Assembly (NCBI GenBank): GCA_002364245.1
Contig: DEXR01000014.1
Span: forward strand, 20,267 to 43,554
Source: Flavobacteriaceae bacterium UBA3179
Lineage (GTDB): Bacteria > Bacteroidota > Bacteroidia > Flavobacteriales > Flavobacteriaceae
Reading direction: 5' to 3'
Length of the DNA stretch: 23,288 bases
Shown: in pieces, positions 7,040 to 15,748 of the stretch
Layout of the letters: every line of letters begins with the position of its first letter
How positions within the stretch are numbered: the first letter of the stretch is position 1
Program-made: the position numbers and the translations under genes
Notes under the pieces: generated by a model
Database searches by the model: none
What the model saw: the letters and a program-made list of their open reading frames with translations, nothing else
What the model was told of the DNA's origin: nothing

Positions 7040-8455
7040 GCCTAAAAAGGTTAAAGCGCCATTAAGGATTAAAATAAAGAAACCAAATTCAAAATTAAAA
7101 TACATGCCACACAGGTAGCTAATGGCATATCCTGCAAACGGCGTTGCTATTGCTACTAAAGAAACCAATTTGTCTTTCACATTCCATTTTGTAAATAAAC
7201 CATAGGCGTATAACCCTAATAAAGGTCCGTAAGTGTATCCGGCAAAAACAAAAAGTTTGGCAATTACAGATGCATCGGCAATTACATATTTAAATATGAT
7301 AATAACTAACACTAGGACTATCGATGTAAGTATGTGTATTTTTTTTCGAATGGCTACTTGTTTCGCTTCATTATATTTTTTTTCTATTTCTAGAATATCT
7401 ATACTAAACGAAGTGGTAAGAGATGTTAAAGCGCTATCCGCACTGCTATATGCCGCTGCTATAAGCCCCAATAGGAAGAATATTCCAATACCAAACCCTA
7501 AACCTGCCTGAGTGGCAATTTCAGGAAAAAGTTGATCTTTACTGGCTTCGATGCCGTTTTGTTGAGCATATACAGTTAAAAAAAGACCCAAGGCTAAAAA
7601 GACAAAATTCACAATAGTCAATACAATAGTAAACCAGAACATGTTTTTTTGAGCGTCTTTCAACGTACGGCAAGTAAGGTTTTTTTGCATCATATCTTGG
7701 TCCAGCCCAGTCATCACAATAGCTATAAATGCACCGCTCAAAAATTGTTTTACAAAGTGGTCACTACTTTTCCAATCTTCAAAAAAGAACATTTTCGATA
7801 AGTCACTATCAGCTATAAAGCCAAAAATATTGCCAGCAGATAAGCCTAAATCTGTTGAAACATAGTATATCGCCACTCCCACAGCGATCAACATAAAAAG
7901 TGTTTGTAGGGTATCTGTCCAAACAATAGTTTTAATACCGCTTTTAAAGGTGTACAGCCAAATAAGTAAAATAGTTATGGAAACAGTCACCCAAAAAGGG
8001 ACTCCCATAGCATCAAACACTAAATTTTGAAGTACAATGGCAACTAAATACAATCGAAAACTCGCTCCCACAACCCGTGAAAGCAAAAAGAATGAAGCTC
8101 CTGTTTTATAGGAATTTTTACCAAACCGTCCGTCCAGATAGGTATAAATAGAAGTAAGGTTTAATCGGTAATAAAGGGGTAATAAAACAGTTCCGATAAC
8201 CGCATAACCCACAGTATACCCTAATACAACTTGAAAATAACTAAATTGGGATGCCTCTACCCAACCTGGTACCGATATAAATGTAACACCGCTAAGGGAA
8301 GCGCCAATCATACCAAATGCAACTAAGTACCATGGGGATTGTTTTCCAGCTTTAAAGAAATCGGCATTACTGCCTCCTTTATTGGTGAAATATGAAATAA
8401 GCATTAAAACACCAAAATATCCACCAATTAATAAAAGAATGTGTAAAGGCTGCAT
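7010..8455 (-). CDS. Sodium:solute symporter (SSS family) permease
   Basis: This 481-residue, highly hydrophobic protein has about 12-13 predicted transmembrane segments. It shows the SSS (solute:sodium symporter) features [17 protein letters not shown] in TM1-2, [16 protein letters not shown] after TM6, and [20 protein letters not shown]. The last contains the Ser/Thr pair expected for the Na2 sodium site. It should couple inward Na+ flow to uptake of a small solute across the inner membrane. The substrate cannot be told from sequence; SSS members carry sugars, amino acids, sialic acid or nucleosides. The start at 8453-8455 follows a -7 box on the minus strand. The 3' end overlaps the CoA-binding protein gene antiparallel. 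Confidence 0.9.
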   Translation of the reverse strand: MQPLHILLLIGGYFGVLMLISYFTNKGGSNADFFKAGKQSPWYLVAFGMIGASLSGVTFISVPGWVEASQFSYFQVVLGYTVGYAVIGTVLLPLYYRLNLTSIYTYLDGRFGKNSYKTGASFFLLSRVVGASFRLYLVAIVLQNLVFDAMGVPFWVTVSITILLIWLYTFKSGIKTIVWTDTLQTLFMLIAVGVAIYYVSTDLGLSAGNIFGFIADSDLSKMFFFEDWKSSDHFVKQFLSGAFIAIVMTGLDQDMMQKNLTCRTLKDAQKNMFWFTIVLTIVNFVFLALGLFLTVYAQQNGIEASKDQLFPEIATQAGLGFGIGIFFLLGLIAAAYSSADSALTSLTTSFSIDILEIEKKYNEAKQVAIRKKIHILTSIVLVLVIIIFKYVIADASVIAKLFVFAGYTYGPLLGLYAYGLFTKWNVKDKLVSLVAIATPFAGYAISYLCGMYFNFEFGFFILILNGALTFLGLILIRSQKN

Positions 8456-8484
8456 AGGTTTATTGACTTAAAGTAAGAACGCTT

Positions 8485-8492
8485 CAAAAATA
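8485..8492 (-). promoter_or_regulatory. -7 box (TATTTTTG) for the symporter gene
   Basis: Read on the minus strand, TATTTTTG fits TAnnTTTG exactly, 29 nt before the symporter ATG. No clear -33 TTG was found. Confidence 0.45.
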
Positions 8493-8527
8493 CAAAGTTT
8501 AACGAGCTATGAAACTTTATTTTTAAG

Positions 8528-8535
8528 TATATTTG
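8528..8535 (+). promoter_or_regulatory. -7 box (TATATTTG) for the T9SS propeller gene
   Basis: TATATTTG matches the -7 consensus exactly and lies 43 nt before the ATG at 8579. It is divergent from the symporter promoter 36 nt away. Confidence 0.5.
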
Positions 8536-8578
8536 GGCACTTTGAAAAAAAAATACAAACTTCTTACTTATTGAAATT

Positions 8579-11065
8579 ATGCGTTTTAAATTACTCCTTT
8601 TTGCTATAGTTGCTTTTATGGCTACTACTTCTTTTTCTCAAGAATATTTACAAATGATCGATGCCGGTACTTATAAAGTACAGGATGTTATCGACAGTGC
8701 CGAAGCCTATTTTGCGGGTAAGGACAAAGGTCGAGGTACAGGTTACAAACAATTTAAGCGTTGGGAATATAATGCCCTTCGCCTTCAAAATGAAAATGGA
8801 TATATTACTCCAGCTGCTGAAAACATAAAAGAGTTACAACGTTATAACGCCTATTTGAATAGTACAGCAAGCTCTAGAGAGGTTTTAAACGATAACTGGA
8901 CAGAGTTGGGCCCAACTAGCTGGAATGCAACCTCAGGCTGGAACCCAGGCGTAGGTCGTGTTACAGGTTTTTCGGTAGATGCTGCCGACAATGACCATAT
9001 TATTGTAGGTGCTAATACTGGTGGTGTGTGGAAAACTACAAATGGAGGCCAAGATTGGTTGCCATTGAACGATAATTTTACAAACTTAAGTGTGTATGCT
9101 GTAACAATGGACCCTGCAGACTCAAATACTTATTATTTTGGTTCTACAAGTGGAATGATTTTTAAGTCTGAAGATGCTGGTGCAACATGGAATTTGTTGG
9201 CAGACATTGGTAACTCACTGATCAATAAAATTCTTATAAACCCCAATGACAGTAATATTATATTTGCGACTTCTCAAAATGAAGGAGTTTTTAGAACGAC
9301 CGATGGAGGCGTGAACTGGCAAGAAGTATCCTCAGATTTTCAGGGATATGATGTTGAGTTTAAGCCTGGCGATCCTTCTGTTATATATGTTTCGGGAACT
9401 GGTTTCCATAAATCTACAGATGGTGGAGCAACTTTTAATCAAATAGGAGGTTTTAGCAACGGTCCAAAAATGATAGGTGTTTCGCCAGATGATGATTCGG
9501 TTGTGTATGTTTTAGAAGCCAATAATGGCGGTACTTTTGGTGGCTTCTATGTTTCGAGCGATGCGGGTAATACTTTTACTGAGTTGGACCATACGGGTAA
9601 AAATTATTTTGGATATAGTACTACTGCACAAGACAATAGAGGACAAGCTCCAAGAGATATGGATATTGCTGTAAATCCTGCAGATGCAGATGAGGTTCAC
9701 ATTGCAGGTATTTTAACATGGCGTTCAACAAATGGAGGGGCTACCTTTAATATTACATCAGACTGGATTCCAGGTAATGCAGCAGGAGCAAATATAGGCT
9801 ATTGTCACGCCGACGTGGATATTATGGAATTTGTGGGAACTACATTGTTTGTAGGAACCGACGGAGGGATTTTTAAGGCTGATAATACTGCAAATGTAAA
9901 TGCTAGTTATTATACCGATCTCACCCAAGGGCTTGGTATTCGTCAATTCTATAAGATAGGCGTATCACAAACCCAAGATGTGATTGTAACTGGAGGGTCT
10001 CAAGATAATGGATCTTCTGTGTATAAAGAAGGCATTGGTTGGAGAGATTGGCTGGGAGCAGATGGCATGGAAGGCTTTGTGGATTATGATAATTCAAACA
10101 TTCTATATGGTACATCACAAAACGGATCCTTGTACCGTTCTACAAATGGTGGAGCAAGCTATATTGGTTTAAACGAACCTGCCTCTGGAAATTGGATCAC
10201 GCCTTTTGAACAAGACCCAACGGTGCCGGCAACATTGTACACTGGATACAGCCGTGTGTATAAGTCTGTAAATAGAGGAAATTCATGGACCTCTATTTCG
10301 CAAAGTTTTGGAGGTAATTTGGATAATTTAAAAATCGCCCCTTCCAACAATCAGATTATGTATGCTTCAAGAGGCGGGCTTATTTATAAAACCACGGATG
10401 GAGGGGCTACAGATTGGGAAACCCTTCCATTGCCAGGGGGTGTTATCAATTACATTGCAATACACCCAAGCAATCCAGATAAAGTTGCTGTGACCACTAC
10501 AAGAGCAAGTAAGGTTTTTGTTTCTAATGATGGTGGACAAACTTGGGAAAGCTACTTAAATAACCTTCCTGACTTTAGTGCACTTTCTGTGGTTTGGGAC
10601 GATAACGGTGCCGATGGTCTATATTTAGGAATGGATTATGGTATTTATTATATTGATAATGGTCTTACCGAGTGGCAACCATACAGTAACAACATTCCAA
10701 ATGTTATTGTTAATGAGCTTGAAATTAATAATGAAACCGATATGATCTATGCTGGAACTTACGGAAGAGGACTTTGGGTGTCTCCAGTTGAGGTTCCAAC
10801 TTTGAGTGTAGATGATAAAATTTCAGAAGAAAATGTGAGTGTATACCCAAATCCAGCAAATGATGAATTAAATATTAAGCTTTCTCAAAACTTGGAAGCC
10901 GATATCCGTGTTTTTGATACGCTTGGAAAGTTGGTTATTTACCAACCAAACGTAAACATTTCTGGAAGTTATTCAGTAGGTGTTTCTGGTTTAAACAATG
11001 GTATTTACTTTGTAAGAATCAATACAGAAGCTGGAACAGTGACTAAAAAATTCATTAAAAATTAA
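8579..11065 (+). CDS. Secreted BNR/VPS10-type beta-propeller protein with T9SS type A sorting domain
   Basis: This 828-residue protein has a signal peptide (MRFKLLLFAIVAFMATTSFSQ) and a leader of about 90 residues. At least nine Asp-box (BNR) motifs of the S/T-x-D/N-x-G-x-T/S-W/F kind follow, for example GGVWKTTNGGQDW, GVFRTTDGGVNW, FHKSTDGGATF, SLYRSTNGGASY and VFVSNDGGQTW. They indicate one or two sortilin-like propellers. The last 75 residues (VSVYPNPANDELNIKL to GTVTKKFIKN) are a classic type A T9SS C-terminal signal, so the protein should be exported by type IX secretion and left on the surface or released. Asp-boxes are structural and do not prove sialidase activity; I see no sialidase catalytic set. 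A binding or carbohydrate-active role is possible but unproven. Confidence 0.9.
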   Translation: MRFKLLLFAIVAFMATTSFSQEYLQMIDAGTYKVQDVIDSAEAYFAGKDKGRGTGYKQFKRWEYNALRLQNENGYITPAAENIKELQRYNAYLNSTASSREVLNDNWTELGPTSWNATSGWNPGVGRVTGFSVDAADNDHIIVGANTGGVWKTTNGGQDWLPLNDNFTNLSVYAVTMDPADSNTYYFGSTSGMIFKSEDAGATWNLLADIGNSLINKILINPNDSNIIFATSQNEGVFRTTDGGVNWQEVSSDFQGYDVEFKPGDPSVIYVSGTGFHKSTDGGATFNQIGGFSNGPKMIGVSPDDDSVVYVLEANNGGTFGGFYVSSDAGNTFTELDHTGKNYFGYSTTAQDNRGQAPRDMDIAVNPADADEVHIAGILTWRSTNGGATFNITSDWIPGNAAGANIGYCHADVDIMEFVGTTLFVGTDGGIFKADNTANVNASYYTDLTQGLGIRQFYKIGVSQTQDVIVTGGSQDNGSSVYKEGIGWRDWLGADGMEGFVDYDNSNILYGTSQNGSLYRSTNGGASYIGLNEPASGNWITPFEQDPTVPATLYTGYSRVYKSVNRGNSWTSISQSFGGNLDNLKIAPSNNQIMYASRGGLIYKTTDGGATDWETLPLPGGVINYIAIHPSNPDKVAVTTTRASKVFVSNDGGQTWESYLNNLPDFSALSVVWDDNGADGLYLGMDYGIYYIDNGLTEWQPYSNNIPNVIVNELEINNETDMIYAGTYGRGLWVSPVEVPTLSVDDKISEENVSVYPNPANDELNIKLSQNLEADIRVFDTLGKLVIYQPNVNISGSYSVGVSGLNNGIYFVRINTEAGTVTKKFIKN

Positions 11066-11082
11066 ATACTATTATAGTATCT

Positions 11083-11121
11083 AAAAATGCTTCAGGAATG
11101 TTATATTTCTGAAGCATTTTT
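11083..11121 (+). terminator. Intrinsic terminator after the T9SS propeller gene
   Basis: AAAAATGCTTCAG (11083-11095) and CTGAAGCATTTTT (11109-11121) make a 13-bp stem with a 13-nt loop, followed by more T. It lies 18 nt after the stop codon and 16 nt before recR. Confidence 0.9.
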
Positions 11122-11136
11122 TTATCTTACACCTTC

Positions 11137-11757
11137 ATGGATTTTTCTTCAAAATTATTGGAAAACGCGGTGAACGAAGTGTCTCAACTTCCGGGAATAG
11201 GAAAACGGACAGCACTTCGGTTAATGTTACATTTACTGCGACAGCCAGAAAGCCAAACCCAGCAACTTTCAGAAAGTTTACTGAAGATGCGGGAAGAAAT
11301 TAATTTCTGTTCTAATTGTCATAATATTTCCGATAGTAAACTTTGCGAAATATGTTCAAACCCAAATCGAATTGAAGAAATCGTTTGTGTGGTTGAAGAC
11401 ATTCGCGATGTCATGGCGATAGAAAATACAAGTCAGTATAAAGGGCATTATCATGTTTTAGGTGGTAAAATATCCCCTATGGACGGGATTGGACCTGGAG
11501 AATTGAACATTCACTCGTTAGTCGAAAAAGTAAAAACAGGAACAATAAAAGAACTAATTTTCGCTTTAAGCTCCACTATGGAAGGTGATACCACCAATTT
11601 TTATATCTTTAAACAAATAGAGCCTTTTAAAATAACTGCTACAACCATTGCCCGCGGCATTTCGGTTGGAGATGAATTGGAATATGCAGATGAAGTTACC
11701 TTAGGCCGCAGTATTGTAAATCGTATTCCGTTTGAAACGTCTCTTAAAAACCAATAA
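11137..11757 (+). CDS. recR: Recombination mediator protein RecR
   Basis: This 206-residue protein is full length for RecR. It has an N-terminal helix-hairpin-helix ([13 protein letters not shown], 17-29) and a C4 zinc finger (CSNC and CEIC, about residues 58-74). The Toprim domain starts [14 protein letters not shown] and continues [15 protein letters not shown]. RecR acts with RecF and RecO to load RecA on gapped single-stranded DNA. The ATG is only 16 nt after the upstream terminator. A TATCTTAC box at 11123-11130 could give a nearly leaderless mRNA, which is an inference. The glycosyltransferase gene begins one codon after its stop codon. Confidence 0.96.
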   Translation: MDFSSKLLENAVNEVSQLPGIGKRTALRLMLHLLRQPESQTQQLSESLLKMREEINFCSNCHNISDSKLCEICSNPNRIEEIVCVVEDIRDVMAIENTSQYKGHYHVLGGKISPMDGIGPGELNIHSLVEKVKTGTIKELIFALSSTMEGDTTNFYIFKQIEPFKITATTIARGISVGDELEYADEVTLGRSIVNRIPFETSLKNQ

Positions 11758-11760
11758 AGT

Positions 11761-12882
11761 TTGAAGCTTTCTGTAGTAATCCTCAACTATAACGTCCGCT
11801 ATTTTTTGCACCAGTGCATAGTAAGTGTGCAGCGCGCCACTAAAAATATAGAAGCAGAAATTATAGTGATAGACAATGCATCGTCCGATGATAGTTGTAA
11901 CATGGTTAAAGAGCTTTTTCCTAAAGTCACGTTGATTGAGAACAAAGAGAATGTTGGTTTCAGTAAGGCAAACAATCAAGCTGTAAAAATCGCTCAAGGA
12001 GAATATGTGTGCATTTTAAACCCAGATACAGCGGTATCTGAAAATGCTTTTGAAAAATGCTTGGGAATTTCAGAATCTTCTAAGAAAATTGGAGCAATAG
12101 GAGTGTATTTAATGGATGGAACAGGTAATTTTCTTCCAGAAAGTAAGCGTAATATCCCAACACCTTGGGTTTCATTATTAAAAATTCTTGGTTTTACAAA
12201 AAAGTATTATGCAAGCAAGCTTTCAGAAAATGCTACAGGATCAGTTTCCGTATTAGTAGGAGCTTTTATGTTTTTAAAACGAAGCGTTTATAATCAGGTT
12301 GGTGGTTTTGATGAAGACTATTTTATGTATGGGGAAGATATAGACTTGTCATATAAAATTGAAAAAGCAGATTACAAAAATCATTATATTGGTTCAACAG
12401 AAACCTTGCATTACAAAGGGGAAAGTACACAAAAAGACGCAGCCTATTTAGACAGATTTTATGGTGCGATGCAGATTTTTTACAAGAAACATTTTAACTC
12501 AAACCCGTTACTAAATGGTTTGGTAAACTTTGGGGTTTCTTTAGCGAAGAAACAAAAAGGGGCTTCTTCAGAAAAACAAAAAAGCCTTGCTCCAAAAGTT
12601 GAAAAGGCAATTGTGTTAACTGAAAATTTACACTTGCTTAAAAGCCTTTCAGAAACATTATCAATCCCTCTTTCTTCTTCCTCTAAAAGCATATTTGAAG
12701 AAATAGAATTAAAAAATACATTGTTCATTTTCGATGTGGACTATATGCCGTATCATCAAATATTTATGGTGATGAAGAATTTTAAAAACCAAAACAACCA
12801 ATTCAGGATTCGTCCACCGGGTTGTAATTTCATTATTGGCAGCGATAAAAGTGATGAAAAAGGCGGTGTTCTTGTATTTTAA
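11761..12882 (+). CDS. Family 2 glycosyltransferase with C-terminal extension
   Basis: The N-terminal ~250 residues are a GT-A glycosyltransferase fold. They contain VVILNYN at the start, VIDNASSDD (36-44), NVGFSKANN (64-72), ILNPDTAV (87-89 NPD in place of DxD), GAFMFLKRSVY and FDEDYFMYGEDIDLSYK (GED 191-193). This resembles the rhamnosyltransferase-like WbbL/WcaA group that builds cell-surface polysaccharide. Residues ~265-373 form an extra domain (IVLTENLHLLKSLSE to RIRPPGCNFIIGSDKSDEK) that I cannot name. The start is TTG at 11761. The recR stop codon lies in the same frame one codon upstream, so no earlier start exists, and the conserved N-terminal strand begins right at this codon. It is probably translationally coupled to recR. 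Confidence 0.85.
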   Translation: MKLSVVILNYNVRYFLHQCIVSVQRATKNIEAEIIVIDNASSDDSCNMVKELFPKVTLIENKENVGFSKANNQAVKIAQGEYVCILNPDTAVSENAFEKCLGISESSKKIGAIGVYLMDGTGNFLPESKRNIPTPWVSLLKILGFTKKYYASKLSENATGSVSVLVGAFMFLKRSVYNQVGGFDEDYFMYGEDIDLSYKIEKADYKNHYIGSTETLHYKGESTQKDAAYLDRFYGAMQIFYKKHFNSNPLLNGLVNFGVSLAKKQKGASSEKQKSLAPKVEKAIVLTENLHLLKSLSETLSIPLSSSSKSIFEEIELKNTLFIFDVDYMPYHQIFMVMKNFKNQNNQFRIRPPGCNFIIGSDKSDEKGGVLVF

Positions 12883-12915
12883 GGTTTTTGAAACATAAAA
12901 CGATTAAAATTTGAT

Positions 12916-12923
12916 TAATTTTG
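12916..12923 (+). promoter_or_regulatory. -7 box (TAATTTTG) for the E2 gene
   Basis: TAATTTTG matches TAnnTTTG and is followed by CACC, as is the box before rpmB. It lies 35 nt before the ATG at 12959. TTG at 12888-12890 is 25 nt upstream, longer than usual. Confidence 0.5.
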
Positions 12924-12958
12924 CACCGTTAATTTAAAAAAACTACTTGTAAAACGTT

Positions 12959-14278
12959 ATGGCAAAATTTGAATTGAAACTACCAAAAATGGGCGAAAGT
13001 GTTGCAGAAGCAACCGTAACCAACTGGCTTAAAGAAGTGGGAGACACTATTGAAGCCGATGAAGCCGTTTTGGAAATTGCAACAGATAAAGTGGACAGTG
13101 AAGTCCCTAGTGAAGTTGACGGTGTTTTAGTAGAAAAATTGTTTGATACCGACGATGTGGTGCAAGTAGGGCAAACCATCGCCATAATAGAAACTGAGGG
13201 TGATAGTGGTGAAGATAGCAGTGTACCAGAATCTTCAATTGTAGAAACCAAACCAGATAAGGAAATGGTAGAAGCCGTTGAAGAGAAAGTTGAAACTGCA
13301 AAACAGTCAACACAAACCACAATAGAAAGTAGTGATGACCGTTTCTACTCACCTTTGGTTAAGAATATCGCTAAAGAAGAAGGTCTTTCTCAATCGGAAC
13401 TTGATTCCATTTCAGGAACAGGAAAGGATGGACGCGTTACAAAAAACGATATGTTAGCCTATGTTGAAAACAGAGGAAAACAACCAGAACAGCCTAAGCA
13501 GCCAGCTGCTCAACAACCTGTAGCTACTAAACCAGCACCAGCACCAAAGCCTGCCGTTTCAGTTAACGGAGAAGATGAGGTGATCGAAATGACTCGTATG
13601 GGTAAAATGATTTCGAAACATATGGTGGACAGTGTGCAGACTTCTGCTCACGTACAATCTTTTGTAGAATGTGATGTTACCAACATTTGGAACTGGCGAA
13701 ATAAAGTAAAAGGTGATTTTGCAAAGCGAGAAGGTGAAAAGCTGACGTTCACCCCAATCTTTATGGAAGCAGTTGCTAAAGCATTAAAAGACTACCCATT
13801 AATGAACATCGCTGTTGATGGAGACAAAATTATAAAGCGTAAAAACGTAAATCTTGGTATGGCAGCTGCCTTGCCAGATGGTAACTTGATAGTGCCAGTT
13901 ATTAAAAATGCAGATCAGCTTAACTTAGTAGGGATGAGCAAAGCGGTAAACGATTTAGCAAACCGTGCTCGTCAAAACAAATTAAAACCTGACGAAATTC
14001 AGGGCGGAACCTACACAGTAACCAATGTAGGAACTTTTGGGAGCATCATGGGAACGCCAATTATCAATCAACCGCAAGTAGGTATTTTGGCACTTGGAGC
14101 TATTCGTAAAGTTCCAGCGGTAATCGAAACACCGGACGGCGACTTTATCGGCATTCGTTACAAAATGTTCTTATCACATAGTTATGATCACCGAGTGGTA
14201 AATGGAGCGTTGGGCGGACAGTTTGTAAAAACAGTAGCCGATTATTTAGAAGCTTGGGATGTAAATAGAGAAGTTTAA
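12959..14278 (+). CDS. 2-oxo-acid dehydrogenase E2 (lipoyl acyltransferase), branched-chain type
   Basis: This 439-residue protein has one N-terminal lipoyl domain (residues 1-80, lipoyl-lysine K44 in EIATDKVDSEVP). A peripheral subunit-binding domain (about 130-169, SPLVKNIAKEEGLSQSELDS) follows. After it come a Pro/Ala/Gln-rich linker (174-200) and a C-terminal acyltransferase domain ending SHSYDHRVVNGALGG. The E2 core transfers an acyl group from lipoyl-lysine to CoA. A single lipoyl domain and the sequence MGESVAEATVTNWLKEVGD suggest the branched-chain 2-oxo-acid complex rather than pyruvate or 2-oxoglutarate dehydrogenase. Catalytic H411 is present, but the usual DHRxxDG reads DHRVVNG, with Asn at 415. 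No E1 or E3 gene is adjacent. Confidence 0.9.
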   Translation: MAKFELKLPKMGESVAEATVTNWLKEVGDTIEADEAVLEIATDKVDSEVPSEVDGVLVEKLFDTDDVVQVGQTIAIIETEGDSGEDSSVPESSIVETKPDKEMVEAVEEKVETAKQSTQTTIESSDDRFYSPLVKNIAKEEGLSQSELDSISGTGKDGRVTKNDMLAYVENRGKQPEQPKQPAAQQPVATKPAPAPKPAVSVNGEDEVIEMTRMGKMISKHMVDSVQTSAHVQSFVECDVTNIWNWRNKVKGDFAKREGEKLTFTPIFMEAVAKALKDYPLMNIAVDGDKIIKRKNVNLGMAAALPDGNLIVPVIKNADQLNLVGMSKAVNDLANRARQNKLKPDEIQGGTYTVTNVGTFGSIMGTPIINQPQVGILALGAIRKVPAVIETPDGDFIGIRYKMFLSHSYDHRVVNGALGGQFVKTVADYLEAWDVNREV

Positions 14279-14297
14279 ACCAAGTTTGTTCATTTAA

Positions 14298-14329
14298 TTT
14301 TTTTCAGAAGTATATTCTTCTGAAAAAAA
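14298..14329. repeat. Perfect 13-bp hairpin with reversed U/A tracts
   Basis: TTTTTTTCAGAAG (14298-14310), loop TATATT and CTTCTGAAAAAAA (14317-14329). The T-run is on the 5' side and the A-run on the 3' side in both orientations, so it is not a normal intrinsic terminator. It sits between the E2 stop codon and the exonuclease ATG (14356). It could protect or process the mRNA. Confidence 0.6.
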
Positions 14330-14355
14330 CAATTTTAAAATTCTGAAACCTGACC

Positions 14356-15129
14356 ATGGAACTAAACCTCACGAAACCCATTTGTTTTTTTGATTTGGAA
14401 ACAACAGGAACCAACGTAGCTAAAGACCGTATTGTTGAAATTTCTATACTCAAAGTTTTTCCAAACGGAAACAAAGAAAGTCATACGTGGCGTGTAAATC
14501 CAGAGATGCCCATTCCGCCTTCCACTACTGCCATTCACGGAATTACAAATGAAATGGTGGAGAATGAACCTACTTTTAAAGAATTAGCTCATAAAGTGCA
14601 AGATTTAATGAAAGACAGCGATTTGGGAGGTTACAATAGCAATAGGTTTGATATTCCATTGCTCGCTGAAGAATTGTTAAGAGCCGAAGTGGATTTCGAC
14701 CTTAAAAAAGCAAAAGCCGTAGATGTACAGACCATTTTCCATAAAAAAGAAAAGCGAACGTTAGAAGCCGCTTTTAAATTCTATTGCGATAAAGATTTAA
14801 CCAATGCCCATAGTGCAGAAGCAGATACCAATGCAACTTATGAGGTCCTCAAAGCGCAATTGGATCGTTATGAAGATGTGGAAAACGACATCAATTTCCT
14901 TTCTATGTTTAGTGCCCATAAAAATTACGCAGATTTTGCAGGTTTTATAGGATATAACAAACAAGGGGAAGAAGTGTTTAGCTTTGGAAAACACAGAGGC
15001 AAAAAAGTAACCGATATCATTGAAAAAGAACCTGGTTATTTTGGGTGGCTTATTAACGCAGACTTTCCACTTTACACAAAAAAGGTACTGACCCGTATTA
15101 AATTGAGCCAATTGAACAACAAGTTATAA
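14356..15129 (+). CDS. DnaQ-like 3'-5' exonuclease with C-terminal DUF3820-type domain
   Basis: This 257-residue protein's N-terminal ~175 residues are a DEDDh exonuclease. They contain FFDLETTG (D13, E15), HGITNEMV (61-68), GYNSNRFDIPLL (D99) and AHSAEADTNATYEVL (H152, D157). All five catalytic residues are present, so it should hydrolyse DNA or RNA from the 3' end with two metal ions. The last ~60 residues (FSFGKHRGKKVTDIIEKEP to YFGWLINADFP) match the small DUF3820-type domain found alone or fused to such exonucleases. It is too short to be Pol III alpha and lies apart from dnaE, so it is probably an accessory repair or RNA-turnover enzyme. The FAH-family gene follows after 7 nt. Confidence 0.9.
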   Translation: MELNLTKPICFFDLETTGTNVAKDRIVEISILKVFPNGNKESHTWRVNPEMPIPPSTTAIHGITNEMVENEPTFKELAHKVQDLMKDSDLGGYNSNRFDIPLLAEELLRAEVDFDLKKAKAVDVQTIFHKKEKRTLEAAFKFYCDKDLTNAHSAEADTNATYEVLKAQLDRYEDVENDINFLSMFSAHKNYADFAGFIGYNKQGEEVFSFGKHRGKKVTDIIEKEPGYFGWLINADFPLYTKKVLTRIKLSQLNNKL

Positions 15130-15136
15130 GTTCCGT

Positions 15137-15748
15137 ATGAAAATAATTTGCGTAGGCCGAAATTACGCCGATCACATAGAAGAACTTAAAAACGAAAAAC
15201 CAACAGATCCCGTTTTGTTTTTAAAACCGGACACTTCAATCTTGCTGAAAAAACAGCCATTTTTTATTCCAGATTTTTCAGAAGTAGTTCATCACGAAGT
15301 AGAGGTTTTGGTGAAAATAAAAAAAATAGGAAAACACATAGACCGTAAATTTGCCCATAAGTATTACGATGAAATTGGGTTAGGTATCGACTTTACAGCT
15401 CGTGATCTTCAGGCTAAGTTAAAAGAGAAAGGATTGCCTTGGGAAAAATCGAAGGCTTTTGATGGTGCAGCGGTAATAGGTAATTTTCTTCCAAAAGAAA
15501 CGTTTAAGAGCGTAGATGATATTAACTTCTCTTTAGAAAAAAACGGTGAAATCGCCCAAAATGCTTCTACTAAATTAATGTTATGGAAGATTGATGAGTT
15601 GATTGAATATATTTCAAAATATTTTACATTAAAGATTGGAGATGTTATATTTACAGGAACCCCCGCAGGAGTTGCAAAAGTAAACTCTGAGGACAAGTTA
15701 AAAGGGTATATTGAAGATAAACAAATGTTCTCCATAAAAGTTAAATAA
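15137..15748 (+). CDS. Fumarylacetoacetate hydrolase (FAH) family protein
   Basis: This 203-residue protein is a minimal FAH-fold enzyme. It begins MKIICVGRNYADHIEELK and has VVHHEVEVLVKI (metal ligands E54 and E56). GIDFTARDLQ (D85), GLPWEKSKAFDGAAVIG and IFTGTPAGV follow. Family members use Mg2+ to cleave C-C bonds of acylpyruvates or decarboxylate oxaloacetate (the FAHD1/YcgM type). Its size and motifs match that group, with the substrate inferred as an acylpyruvate or oxaloacetate. It lies 7 nt after the exonuclease and directly abuts the Hpt gene (TAA then ATG at 15749), so it belongs to the same operon. Confidence 0.88.
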   Translation: MKIICVGRNYADHIEELKNEKPTDPVLFLKPDTSILLKKQPFFIPDFSEVVHHEVEVLVKIKKIGKHIDRKFAHKYYDEIGLGIDFTARDLQAKLKEKGLPWEKSKAFDGAAVIGNFLPKETFKSVDDINFSLEKNGEIAQNASTKLMLWKIDELIEYISKYFTLKIGDVIFTGTPAGVAKVNSEDKLKGYIEDKQMFSIKVK

